In this document: one piece after another, positions 50,938 to 59,457 of the stretch
Layout of the letters: the number at the start of each line of letters is the position of its first letter
Position numbering within the stretch: position 1 is the stretch's first letter
Origin: Embleya sp045207655
Lineage (GTDB): Bacteria; Actinomycetota; Actinomycetes; Streptomycetales; Streptomycetaceae
Assembly (NCBI RefSeq): GCF_045207655.1
Contig: NZ_CP108785.1
Span: 3,472,001-3,536,000, forward strand
Direction: 5' to 3'
DNA: 64,000 nucleotides
Notes under the pieces: generated by a model
The model's input: the letters and a program-made list of their open reading frames with translations, nothing else
The model's database searches: none
What the model was told of the DNA's origin: nothing
Program-made: the position numbers and the translations under genes

Positions 50938-53223
50938 ATGCCCCTGTTCCCTCCGAGCCTGGACACCCGGCGGTGGCCGGACCTGGTCGCCGAGGCGCGG
51001 GCGTTGTTGCCGCTGGAGAGCCCGCGGTGGACCGACCACAACCACTCCGATCCCGGCATCGCGGTGATCGAGATGCTCGCGTGGCTCGTGGACACGGACG
51101 TCTACCGGGCCTCGCGGGTGACCGACCGGCACCGGCGCAAACTGCTCGCGCTGCTCGGCCTGCACCCGGCCGCGCCGAGCCCGGCACGGGTGGTCCTGGC
51201 GATCCGGCCCGGGCCCGGCGCGCCGCCCGAACTGCCCGCCCGACTGGGCTTCGTCGCGCACGGGGCGGACGCGCCGACCGGCCTGGAAACGGTCGAGACG
51301 CTGCCGTTGACCGGCGCGTCGGTGACGGCGGCGGGCACCGACGACGGCACGGCAGGGGAGTCGGGGTACACCCTCGAGTGGACCGACCACACCCCCACGC
51401 TGCTCGGCGGCGCCGCGGTGGACGCGTTGGGCCCGGATCCCGGAGTCGGCGCCGCACTGCTCCTGGGGCTGGACCGGGCCTTGCCCCCGGGTACCGCGCT
51501 CGCGCTCCACCTGGACGCGAGCGGGAGCGACGTGGCCGACGTGGCCCATGCCGTGGACTCGGCCCGGGACCCCGGCACCTTGGCGCACCACGGCGCGCGC
51601 ACCGTGTGGGAGGCCCGCGTGGACGGCGCGTGGCAGCCGCTCGGCGACGTCGAGGACCGCACTCGGGCGCTGACCCGATCCGGCGCGGTGCGGCTGCGGA
51701 TCGGGCCCGGCGGCCTGCCGGTCGAATCGCTCGGCGCGGCCGGGATGCGCGCGTGGCTGCGCTGCCGGCTCGACCGGGGTCGGCACGACGCGCCGCCCCG
51801 GTTGCGTCGGGTGGTCGCCGACGCGGTCGAGGCGAGCTTGGCGGTCGCGGCGGTGGGCACCTACGACGTCGCGTCGACGGCCGTGGTCACCGGCGGAGCG
51901 GCGCTGGTCGAGGGCGCGTTCGTGCCGCTGGCGATCACCGTGGACTCCGCGCGCGTGGTGCGGACCGTGCGCGCCGGCGACCCGGCCGCGCCGTCGGTGC
52001 GGATCCTGCGCTGGATCGCGCCGACGGCGGGCGCCGCCGGCCGGTTGGCGGCCGAACTCGTCGCGGCCGGCGTCGGCGACGGCGCGCCGGAACAGACGTT
52101 CACCCTGCCGGGCGGCGCGGTGGCCCCGGACGCGCCGACAGCCGGCCCGGACCGGGTGTGGCTGGCCGACCCGGCCGGCGGCGTCGAACCGGTCCGCCTG
52201 GTCCCGGACCTGGACGCGGCCGGCCGCACCGACCTGCACGCGGTGCTGGACGCCGGGACCGGGACGCTGACCTTCGGCGACGGCCGCGCGGGCCGGGTCC
52301 CGGAGGCCGGCCGTACCGTGCTCGCCGCCTATCGGACCACCTCCGGAGCCAGAGGCGGCGCGTTGGCCCCGCCCGCACCCGTGGTCGTCGCGCCCGACGT
52401 GCGCACCGGCGTGCTCCTGGGCGGTCCGCCCGCCCCCGACGCGTTCACCGCCGCCCTGGTCGACCCGGCGACGGGCGGTACCGACGCCGAGGACACCGCC
52501 GCGACGGCGGCCCGCGCCGAACGCGCGCTGTGGGCCCACGAACGCCTCGTGGACGCGCTCGCCGCCGCCGACGCGCACTCGCTCGACGACCTGCCCCGCG
52601 CCGCCGTCCTGCGGCTGACCGCGCCCGAACGCGCGGTGACCCTGGCCGGGATCGAGCGCTGTGCGCTGGACACTCCCGGCACCCGGATCGCCCGGGTCCG
52701 CGCGTTCGCCGAGACCGACCCGCGACTGCCGGGCCTGGTCGCGTCGGGCTGCGTCACCGCGGTCGTGGTGCCCGCTCTCCCGCGTGGGCGACCCGAGCCC
52801 ACACCGGGCCTGCTGCGGGCCGTGCGCCGACACCTGGCCGCACGGCGCACGGCGGGCACCCGGCTGTTCGTCACCGGGCCGCGCTATGTGGTGGTGAGCG
52901 CCGACACGACCGTGGCCCTGTTCCCGGGCGTCGACCCGATCGCGGCGACCGCGGCGGTGCGCGCCGCGCTCGACACGTTCCTGCACCCGATCACCGGCGG
53001 ACCGCGCGGCACGGGCTGGCCGTTCGGCCGCGACGTGCACCGCAGCGAAGTGTTGCGGGTGCTGGACGAGGTCCCCGGCGTGGACCACGTCACCGCGCTC
53101 GCACTGCGCGCCGACGGCGGCCCGCCCGGCTGCGGCGGGTTGTGCGTACCGCCGACGGCGCTGGTGGTGCCGGGCGAGCACGCCGTGCTCGCGGTTCGCG
53201 GGGAGGAGCGGAGGTGGGTGTGA
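50938..53223 (+). CDS. Second baseplate J-like wedge protein (Pvc12/Afp12-type)
   Basis: Protein of 761 aa. The N-terminus carries WTDHNHSDPGIAVIEMLAWL, the hallmark of putative baseplate assembly proteins in CIS. Later blocks are LTFGDGRAGRVP and GGPRGTGWPFGRDVHRSEVL, shared with the 1451-aa neighbour. ATG 50938 is 3 bp after that gene's stop. The last codons (VVPGEHAVLAVRGEERR) resemble the end of the next small gene, a trace of local duplication. Confidence 0.92.
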   Translation: MPLFPPSLDTRRWPDLVAEARALLPLESPRWTDHNHSDPGIAVIEMLAWLVDTDVYRASRVTDRHRRKLLALLGLHPAAPSPARVVLAIRPGPGAPPELPARLGFVAHGADAPTGLETVETLPLTGASVTAAGTDDGTAGESGYTLEWTDHTPTLLGGAAVDALGPDPGVGAALLLGLDRALPPGTALALHLDASGSDVADVAHAVDSARDPGTLAHHGARTVWEARVDGAWQPLGDVEDRTRALTRSGAVRLRIGPGGLPVESLGAAGMRAWLRCRLDRGRHDAPPRLRRVVADAVEASLAVAAVGTYDVASTAVVTGGAALVEGAFVPLAITVDSARVVRTVRAGDPAAPSVRILRWIAPTAGAAGRLAAELVAAGVGDGAPEQTFTLPGGAVAPDAPTAGPDRVWLADPAGGVEPVRLVPDLDAAGRTDLHAVLDAGTGTLTFGDGRAGRVPEAGRTVLAAYRTTSGARGGALAPPAPVVVAPDVRTGVLLGGPPAPDAFTAALVDPATGGTDAEDTAATAARAERALWAHERLVDALAAADAHSLDDLPRAAVLRLTAPERAVTLAGIERCALDTPGTRIARVRAFAETDPRLPGLVASGCVTAVVVPALPRGRPEPTPGLLRAVRRHLAARRTAGTRLFVTGPRYVVVSADTTVALFPGVDPIAATAAVRAALDTFLHPITGGPRGTGWPFGRDVHRSEVLRVLDEVPGVDHVTALALRADGGPPGCGGLCVPPTALVVPGEHAVLAVRGEERRWV

Positions 53224-53513
53224 CAGCCGATCGTGTCGTCGAGGCATCCGGTGTCCGGTTGGATGCCGCGGATCTGCGTGATCTCACGGCGAACGAGGCG
53301 TGGTGCCCGGCCCGGCACACGCGGGCCGCGCATCGCACGTGGGGTGTCGCGGTGGGTTTGGCGGTGTGGACGTTCGATGTCGGGCGGGTCCTGGTCGAGC
53401 CGGGTGTGGCCCTCACCCGCGACGGCGACCTGCTCGTGCTCGACGCCGACGACGTGCTCGTGGTGCCGGGCGAGCGCTCCGTGCGCGCGGTCCGGGGGGA
53501 GGAGCGGCGATGA
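53220..53513 (+). CDS. Truncated duplicate of the adjacent CIS gene
   Basis: Protein of 97 aa. Residues 1 to about 84 copy the N-terminal domain of the next gene (GVRLDAADLRDLTANEAWC, RAAHRTWGVAVGLAV, VLVEPGVALTRDGDLLVL). The last 12 residues (RSVRAVRGEERR) instead resemble the end of the preceding baseplate gene. It is therefore a chimera made by tandem duplication. It keeps an RBS, a GTG start overlapping the baseplate stop, and an intact frame, so it may be expressed. It could equally be a remnant. Confidence 0.75.
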   Translation: MTADRVVEASGVRLDAADLRDLTANEAWCPARHTRAAHRTWGVAVGLAVWTFDVGRVLVEPGVALTRDGDLLVLDADDVLVVPGERSVRAVRGEERR

Positions 53514-53766
53514 GCGCGGCCCCCGACCGCATCGTCGAGGAACCCGGTGTCCGGTTGGACGCCGCCGACCTGCGCGACCTGACCGCGAACGAGGCGTGGT
53601 GCCTGGCCCGGCACACGCGGGCCGCGCATCGCACGTGGGGTGTCGCGGTGGGTTTGGCGGTGTGGACGTTCGATGTCGGGCGGGTCCTGGTCGAGCCGGG
53701 TGTGGCCCTCACCCGCGACGGCGACCTGCTCGTGCTCGACGCCGACGACGTGCTCGTGGTGCCGGG
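53309..53766. repeat. Tandem duplication with 162 bp of perfect identity
   Basis: Bases 53309-53470 and 53605-53766 are identical, offset by 296 bp. The 85-90 bp upstream in each copy differ at many positions, mostly synonymous. The identical block crosses a visible change of codon style, which suggests a later gene-conversion event on top of an older duplication. Confidence 0.9.
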
Positions 53767-54502
53767 GGAGGCGGTCGGGCCGCAGACCGTGGTGCTGCGC
53801 CGTGCGGGCGCCGGACCGCGCGGTCGGGTCCGCCGGCTGGAGCCCGGTGACGTCGTGGGCCTCGGGGACGTGCCGCTCGCGGTCCATCACCCCGACTCGG
53901 GGCGGTTGGACGTCGGCGACGGCGCCCGGCGCACCGCGCGTGGACCCGGGCCGACCGTGCTGCTCGCGGGCCGGGTGGCCCGGGGCGGGGCCGCCGCCGA
54001 GGGCTCGCGCGTGCAGTGGTCGGCGCGGATCGACTTCGCGCGCCCGTTCGCCGAGGCGCCGCAGGTGTTCGTCGGCGCCGAGGGGCCGCCGCCGGCCGGT
54101 ACCGGTGCCGGCACCGCGCAGGTCACCGACGTCGACACGACCGGGTTCGCGCTCACCGTGCGGCACGCGCTGCCGGAGAGCGGCGACATCGACGAACAGC
54201 CCAAGGTGTCGGCGGTGCCGATGGCGTTCGCGTGGACGGCCGTGCTGAGTGCGCGGCGCGTGCCGGCGCTGCCCGGGCCGGTCGACCCGCCGTGCCCGGT
54301 GCCGTGCACCCGGCCGGTGGTGTACGTGCCACGCGATCTTCGCGACGCGACGGGGCCCGAGGACCGGGGTGGGCCCGGCCCGGATGCCGGAGCGGGCCGT
54401 CGGGGCGGTGATCCGACCGGCCCGGATGCCCGAGCCGGTCGTGGAGCCGGCGAGCCACCCGGGGCCCGATCGGGTCCTCGACGAAGGGGAGAGTCCGCAT
54501 GA
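53510..54502 (+). CDS. CIS accessory protein of the repeated hub-like domain family
   Basis: Protein of 330 aa of unknown function. The N-terminal domain (about residues 12-85) reads RLDAADLRDLTANEAWC, RTWGVAVGLAV and VEPGVALTRDGDLLVLDADD, the same pattern found in the genes at 54.5, 57.4 and 59.5 kb. A beta-rich middle (VQWSARIDFARPFAEAPQVFVG) and a Gly/Pro/Arg-rich tail follow. ATG 53510 has GGGGAGGAG upstream. It overlaps both neighbours by 4 nt. It probably assembles on the distal baseplate. Confidence 0.75.
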   Translation: MSAAPDRIVEEPGVRLDAADLRDLTANEAWCLARHTRAAHRTWGVAVGLAVWTFDVGRVLVEPGVALTRDGDLLVLDADDVLVVPGEAVGPQTVVLRRAGAGPRGRVRRLEPGDVVGLGDVPLAVHHPDSGRLDVGDGARRTARGPGPTVLLAGRVARGGAAAEGSRVQWSARIDFARPFAEAPQVFVGAEGPPPAGTGAGTAQVTDVDTTGFALTVRHALPESGDIDEQPKVSAVPMAFAWTAVLSARRVPALPGPVDPPCPVPCTRPVVYVPRDLRDATGPEDRGGPGPDAGAGRRGGDPTGPDARAGRGAGEPPGARSGPRRRGESA

Positions 54503-55467
54503 CCGGCCCGACCACGAGCGGGGCGGCGTTGCCGCCGACGCATCGCCCGAGCTTCTTCGCCGGACAGGTGCTGGCCGCCGCCGACCTCGACGACGCGGTC
54601 TCGGTGGAACGTTCGCGCCGTCGGCTGCACAACCGGGTCCTGCACGGATGGGGCATCGCACTCGGCCTGGAGGTGACCGGCGCCCGGGGTGCCAAGCGCG
54701 TCGCGATCGGCGCGGGGTACGCGCTCGACGCGCTCGGTCGCGACCTGATCCTGGCGGACGGCGTCGAGTCGGATGTGCCGGCGGTGGCCGCCGGGCCGGA
54801 CGGCGGCGACGTGCTGTTCTGCCTGACGCTGCGCTGGACCGAGGACGACGAGGCGGCGGTGCGGACCCGGGACGGGGCGTGCGGTGTGGTCGGCGCGGTG
54901 CGGCTCGCGGACGGCCCGACGGTCGGCTGGTGTACCCCGGCGGAACTGCGGGACGGGCTGGACGTGTTGCTCGCGACGGTGTCTGTGCGCGGTTGTGCGC
55001 TGACCGCGCCGCCCGATCCGGCCGGGCGCCGGATCCTGGCGGTACTCCCGACGCCGTACGTGGCCACCGGCGCCACGAGCGCGTTCGGCACCGTGTGGTC
55101 GGCGGTCGAGGATCCGGCCTCCGGGGTGGTGATCGGGCTGCGCACCGTCGTCGACACCGGCGCGGCGGGTTTCGGCGACATTCCCGCCTACACGGTCCGG
55201 CTCGACGGCGATCGGGAGTTGAGCGCGTCGGCCGCGCCGGGCGGCCAGGCCTGCGTGCTCGACGGCACGCCGTACGTGGACGGCGCGGAGCCGGGCCGGA
55301 TGACCGTGGTGGTACCGCTGCCCGCCGGTCGGATCGGCGGCGCCGCCGGCGGCACCACGACGCTGCCGCTGAATCCGGCGGTGGTGCTGGCCGACCTGGA
55401 GACCCCGAACCTGGTGCGTACCGAACTGGGCTGGCACATCTCGTGGATGGGGGTGGAGGGCGGGTGA
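54499..55467 (+). CDS. CIS accessory protein with HNRxLHGWG domain
   Basis: Protein of 322 aa. Residues about 13-100 show RPSFFAGQVLAAADLDDAVS, then RRRLHNRVLHGWGIALGLEV and IGAGYALDALGRDLILADG. This pattern recurs in the neighbouring genes and ends in a beta-rich module with pG-x-AlD-x-x-Gr-x-lvl. The rest is beta-strand rich without catalytic motifs. ATG 54499 overlaps the previous stop. It is a likely baseplate or fibre component. No named family is assigned. Confidence 0.75.
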   Translation: MTGPTTSGAALPPTHRPSFFAGQVLAAADLDDAVSVERSRRRLHNRVLHGWGIALGLEVTGARGAKRVAIGAGYALDALGRDLILADGVESDVPAVAAGPDGGDVLFCLTLRWTEDDEAAVRTRDGACGVVGAVRLADGPTVGWCTPAELRDGLDVLLATVSVRGCALTAPPDPAGRRILAVLPTPYVATGATSAFGTVWSAVEDPASGVVIGLRTVVDTGAAGFGDIPAYTVRLDGDRELSASAAPGGQACVLDGTPYVDGAEPGRMTVVVPLPAGRIGGAAGGTTTLPLNPAVVLADLETPNLVRTELGWHISWMGVEGG

Positions 55468-57380
55468 GCGGCGCGACCGACTACCGCTGGGTCAACGCGC
55501 TGGGACGCTGGCCGGGGGCCCGCTTCGAGGGAGTGCGCGCGGACGGCGAGCGGCTGGTACTGGGTCCGGGGACGGCGACGCCGGAAACGATCGCGTGCGT
55601 GGACCTGGACCCGGCGGGCGGGCCGCTGGGGCTGGTCGTGCTCGGCGACGGCACGATCGTGGTCGCCGATCCGGGCCACGGTCGGGTGCTGCGCGTGGAC
55701 GGTTGCGACCACGTGGTGTGCGTGCTGGGCTGCCTCGACGTGGCCACGGGGGATCCCGCCGCGCTGCGCGTGCCGCGCGGACTGTGGTTGCTCGACCGCG
55801 AGCGGCTGTTGGTCGTCGGCGACGAGCCGAACCGGTCGGCGCACCATCGGCGTCCCCGGGCCATGGTCGTGCTCGCCGACACCGGCGAGTACCTCGCGCC
55901 GTGGACCGACCCGCCGCCCGCCGAGGACCCCGCGCTGCGCGCGGCCCGGCTACGGGTCGGCGGCCTCGCGGCCGTCCGGGTGCCGGACGGGGTACTTGTG
56001 GCGGGCGGCGCCGGACAGGTGCCGGGCCCGGGCGTCGTGTCGGTCCCGGACGACGGCTCGCCGGTGCGGGTCCTGGCCGGCGGCGACTTCGCCGGGATCG
56101 CCGTCGACCGGTGCGGGCGCGTGTTCGTGGCCGGCCCCGCCGGGATCTCCCGGTTGGGCGCGCGGCGCACCGGCACGCGCGGCGTCGCGGTACTGCCCGC
56201 GCCGATCGAGCCGCCCGGCGTCGAACACTGGGACCGGGTCCGGATCCTCCTCGCCGAGCCCGCGCCGCCCGGCACGCACGTGCGGGCGTGGACGATGCTC
56301 GCGCCGAAGGGGGTCACCCCCGACCCGCCGGACCCGGCGAGCGCCGACGCCGACGACGCGCCCGTGCCGACCCCCGCGGGCCGTTGGCGGGCCGGCCCCC
56401 TGGACGGCTTGGACGTGCGGGTCCTGGCCGGCCCGACCGCCCGCGACACCCGATTGTGGATCGCGATCGAACTGCTCGGCGACGGACGCGGAACCCCGCG
56501 CGTGGACGACGTGCGCGTGGAACACGTGGGCCGGGGCCTGCTCGACGCGCTGCCCGCCGCCTACACCGGCGACGACGACGGCTCGGGCACGCTCGGCCGA
56601 CTGCTGGGCCTGCTCGCCTGCGCGCACGAGGCGTCGGTGCGCGAGCTGGAGGACCTGCCCGCCTCGCTCGACCCGGGCTCGGCTCCGGACCGCCCGGACG
56701 ATCCGTGGCTGGACCGGCTCGCCCGCTGGGTCGACGCCGCACCGTCCCGCTCCGCCGACCCCGCCACGCGGCGCGCGGACATCGCCGGGGCGTACGCCGC
56801 GCACGGCCGCCGTGGCACGCCCGCCGGGCTGGTCGAGGCCGTCGCCCGCGAGACCGGGGTCGCGGTCCGGCTGTCCGAACCGCTGCTCGGCGCCGGGGTC
56901 TGGCGACTGGGCAGCGGCGGACTGGGCCGGGACACCGCGACGCATGTCGCGGACCCGGGGCCGCCGGTCCTGGACGCCACGGCCGTGCTCGACGGCGCCC
57001 ACCTGATCCCGGCGCAGGACCGGGGCCTGCCGCTGTACGCCGCGTTCGCGCACCGGGTGTGCGTACATGTCCCGCCGGAACACGCCGACGCGTTGGCGGA
57101 GATCGCCCGCGTGGTCGAACGCGAGCGCCCGGCACACGTGTTCGCGCGCGTGCGGGCGGCCCGGCACGGCGCGATCCCGGGACAGGTCGGCATCGACACC
57201 TACGTCGCCGGCCCGCCGCCGGACTGGGCCGCGGGCGCCGGACCCGCGCTCGGCACCGGGATCCGGCTGCCGGGATCGGCCGCGGCGCATGTCGGCGGCC
57301 CCGTCGAGACACGCCTCGACACGACGCTTCCCACACCAGGCGGTCGCGGGTCGACCACCCGACCATCTCCAAGGGGTTGA
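55464..57380 (+). CDS. Phage tail protein I-like with N-terminal propeller-like domain
   Basis: Protein of 638 aa. The N-terminal half has NHL/propeller-like repeats (LVVLGDGTIVVADPGHGRVL, AGIAVDRCGRVFVAGPAGIS). Residues about 360-480 match the tail-protein-I family: LLDALPAAYTGDD, LASLDPG-type DLPASLDPGSAP, WLDRLARWVD and RRGTPAGLVEAVARETGV. Such proteins join the wedge to fibres. GTG 55464 overlaps the preceding stop. The fusion with a propeller is a common CIS variation. Confidence 0.85.
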   Translation: MSGATDYRWVNALGRWPGARFEGVRADGERLVLGPGTATPETIACVDLDPAGGPLGLVVLGDGTIVVADPGHGRVLRVDGCDHVVCVLGCLDVATGDPAALRVPRGLWLLDRERLLVVGDEPNRSAHHRRPRAMVVLADTGEYLAPWTDPPPAEDPALRAARLRVGGLAAVRVPDGVLVAGGAGQVPGPGVVSVPDDGSPVRVLAGGDFAGIAVDRCGRVFVAGPAGISRLGARRTGTRGVAVLPAPIEPPGVEHWDRVRILLAEPAPPGTHVRAWTMLAPKGVTPDPPDPASADADDAPVPTPAGRWRAGPLDGLDVRVLAGPTARDTRLWIAIELLGDGRGTPRVDDVRVEHVGRGLLDALPAAYTGDDDGSGTLGRLLGLLACAHEASVRELEDLPASLDPGSAPDRPDDPWLDRLARWVDAAPSRSADPATRRADIAGAYAAHGRRGTPAGLVEAVARETGVAVRLSEPLLGAGVWRLGSGGLGRDTATHVADPGPPVLDATAVLDGAHLIPAQDRGLPLYAAFAHRVCVHVPPEHADALAEIARVVERERPAHVFARVRAARHGAIPGQVGIDTYVAGPPPDWAAGAGPALGTGIRLPGSAAAHVGGPVETRLDTTLPTPGGRGSTTRPSPRG

Positions 57381-57386
57381 ACACAA

Positions 57387-59339
57387 GTGAGTCAGCACCG
57401 TCAGGACCACGCGGCGGACACGGGATGCGGCTGCGACGGGGGCGAGGACGCGGCCCCCGCGCCGCCGGTCCGCAACCGCTTCCACCCGGGCAAGCTGATG
57501 GACGTCCGGCACTGGCAGCTCGAACAGACCTACCACCGAAGCACCTCCGCCACCCTGGCCCGCCTGGGTCCGGGCCCCGGCGTGTTGTGCGGACTGGACG
57601 TGGAGGCGGACACCGACGGCGGGTTGACCGTCCGCCCCGGCGTCGCGGTGGACGGCCACGGCCGGCTGATCGTGGTGGACCGCCCGGTCCGCGTCGACGA
57701 GCCGTCCCAACCCACCGACTGCGCGGGCGAACCCGAGGGCGACCCGGTCCACGACGGCACGGTCGCGATCGTGCTGTGCCGGCACGAGTGCGGCACCGAG
57801 TTCGTCCGCAGCCCGGTGGTCGACTGCGAGGTCCGCGAGGAGTGCGTCCCGTCGCTGACCCTGGAACGGTTCCTGATCCGGGTCACCGCCGGCGAACCGG
57901 AGCCGGTCGGCCTGACCGAGGAACAGTGCGCGGCGATCTTCCCGGACCGGCACGGCGAGGACTTCGACCGCCGCGAGCGGGTTGCCGACACCGTCGAGCA
58001 CGAGTGCGACTGCGCCGACGACTGCGTGGTCCTGGCGACCATCACCTACGCGCCGGAGCGCGAGCCGGACCTGGACACGGTGACCGCGCGGCCGGTCGTC
58101 TACTCCAACCGGGTCCTGTTCGACCTGCTGATGTGCCTGGCCGAACGGGTGGACGCGTGCTGTACGGGCCGTACCCGCCCGCCCCGGATCACCGGGTTGT
58201 GGCCGCAGGTCGGCACCGACGCGACGCCCGCGACATGGCGCGCCTTCGTCGCCGAGAAGCGCCTGGAGATCGCCTTCGACCGGCAACTCGCCGACGCCGC
58301 GTTCGATGCCCCGGACCCGTGGGTGGGCGTGTGGCAGCTCGACCACACGGGCGTGCAACGACTGAAGCTGACCCGGGCCGGCGGCGCCTTCACGCACGTG
58401 AGCGTGCCGGCCGACGGCGAGGGCGTGGCATACACGGTCGGGCTCAAGAGCGAGGGCCTGCTGACCCAGACGGTGTTCGTGGTGGCCTCGCGGGTGCCCG
58501 GCGCCGGGCCGCCGCGCGCTCAGGACCCGGACGGCCTGGCGCTGGACCCCGACCTGGTCGGCACCGGGCTCACCGCCGCCGACCGCGACACGCTGTGGGC
58601 GATGGCTCCCGGCGCCCCCAAGGACACCGCCCTGGCCGACCTCGTCGAGCGTGCGCCGCTCGCGGCGGTGCCGCCGTTCCCGTCCGGGAACGGGACCCAG
58701 GGCGGCGAGTTGCACGTGTTCGCGCCGCCGCCCCCGCCGACCGAGCAGGTGGAGAACGGCCCCAGGCTGCTGCGGGTGTGGCCGGAGGGTGGTTCGCGCC
58801 TGAAGGCGGCCGGTCGGCTCCAGCACGACTGGAACCGCTTCGACCGCACTCCGCACGTCGAGCTCACCGTGGACCGGGCCCTGGCCGACGCCGCGTTGGC
58901 CGAACCCGACGGCTGGCTCCGGCTGTTCCAGGCCATCCGGGACGGAGACCGGCTCGCCGGCTTCCGGCGCCTGGACCTGGGCCCCGGCGCGCGCGGCGAG
59001 TCGCCCGGCGGCTCGGTGACGTACGTGTTCGGCGCGGACGGCGTGCGGCTCGCGGTCTTCGGCGCGGCGCCCGCCCTGTTCCTGCTCCAGGTGCGGTCGT
59101 CGGCCGCGAGTCCCGTGCCGCCGGTGGGCGCGGACGAGCCGGCGCTGCCCTTGGACGCGGACTTCCTCGGGACGGCGGCGGACAACCACACGCTCTTCTC
59201 GATCTGGTCCGGGCAGCAGGTCCTGTCGCCACCCCTGTCGGCGTCCGCCCTCGGCTCCCGGTCGACCGTCGGTGTCGAACTCTTCGACGGAGTCCCCGGC
59301 GGGTTCGTGCACCTCGCCTTCGAGGTGGCGCCGCAGTGA
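57387..59339 (+). CDS. CIS accessory protein, CxC N-terminus, repeated domain and internal duplication
   Basis: Protein of 650 aa. A Cys-rich start (GCGCDGG) precedes the shared domain (NRFHPGKLMDVRHWQLEQTY, GVLCGLDVEAD, VRPGVAVDGHGRLIVVDRP). More Cys/His pairs follow (HECGTEF, HECDCADDC). Two copies of a beta-rich module lie at about residues 264-410 (IAFDRQLADAAFDAPDPW) and 458-610 (LTVDRALADAALAEPDGW). The function is unknown. GTG 57387 has AAGGGG upstream. It is probably a peripheral baseplate or fibre-like protein. Confidence 0.75.
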   Translation: MSQHRQDHAADTGCGCDGGEDAAPAPPVRNRFHPGKLMDVRHWQLEQTYHRSTSATLARLGPGPGVLCGLDVEADTDGGLTVRPGVAVDGHGRLIVVDRPVRVDEPSQPTDCAGEPEGDPVHDGTVAIVLCRHECGTEFVRSPVVDCEVREECVPSLTLERFLIRVTAGEPEPVGLTEEQCAAIFPDRHGEDFDRRERVADTVEHECDCADDCVVLATITYAPEREPDLDTVTARPVVYSNRVLFDLLMCLAERVDACCTGRTRPPRITGLWPQVGTDATPATWRAFVAEKRLEIAFDRQLADAAFDAPDPWVGVWQLDHTGVQRLKLTRAGGAFTHVSVPADGEGVAYTVGLKSEGLLTQTVFVVASRVPGAGPPRAQDPDGLALDPDLVGTGLTAADRDTLWAMAPGAPKDTALADLVERAPLAAVPPFPSGNGTQGGELHVFAPPPPPTEQVENGPRLLRVWPEGGSRLKAAGRLQHDWNRFDRTPHVELTVDRALADAALAEPDGWLRLFQAIRDGDRLAGFRRLDLGPGARGESPGGSVTYVFGADGVRLAVFGAAPALFLLQVRSSAASPVPPVGADEPALPLDADFLGTAADNHTLFSIWSGQQVLSPPLSASALGSRSTVGVELFDGVPGGFVHLAFEVAPQ

Positions 59340-59457
59340 ATGCCGCAACCGGCGCGCGGCGCCACCGCACGGGATCGCACGGGTGCCGCCCGCCCGGAAA
59401 ACGGGATGTCGGGCGCCACCGAGACGACGCATACCGAGGAGCTGAGGGACGTTGACG

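Noticed and set aside
46546..53247. A 2233-codon open frame on the minus strand opposite the baseplate genes
   Set aside because: It is antisense to strongly recognised baseplate proteins. Its Arg/Gly/His-rich sequence is the mirror of high-GC third positions.
59340..59457. A small gene between the two last CIS accessory genes
   Set aside because: The short frame would run into the next gene in another frame and lacks an RBS and motifs.
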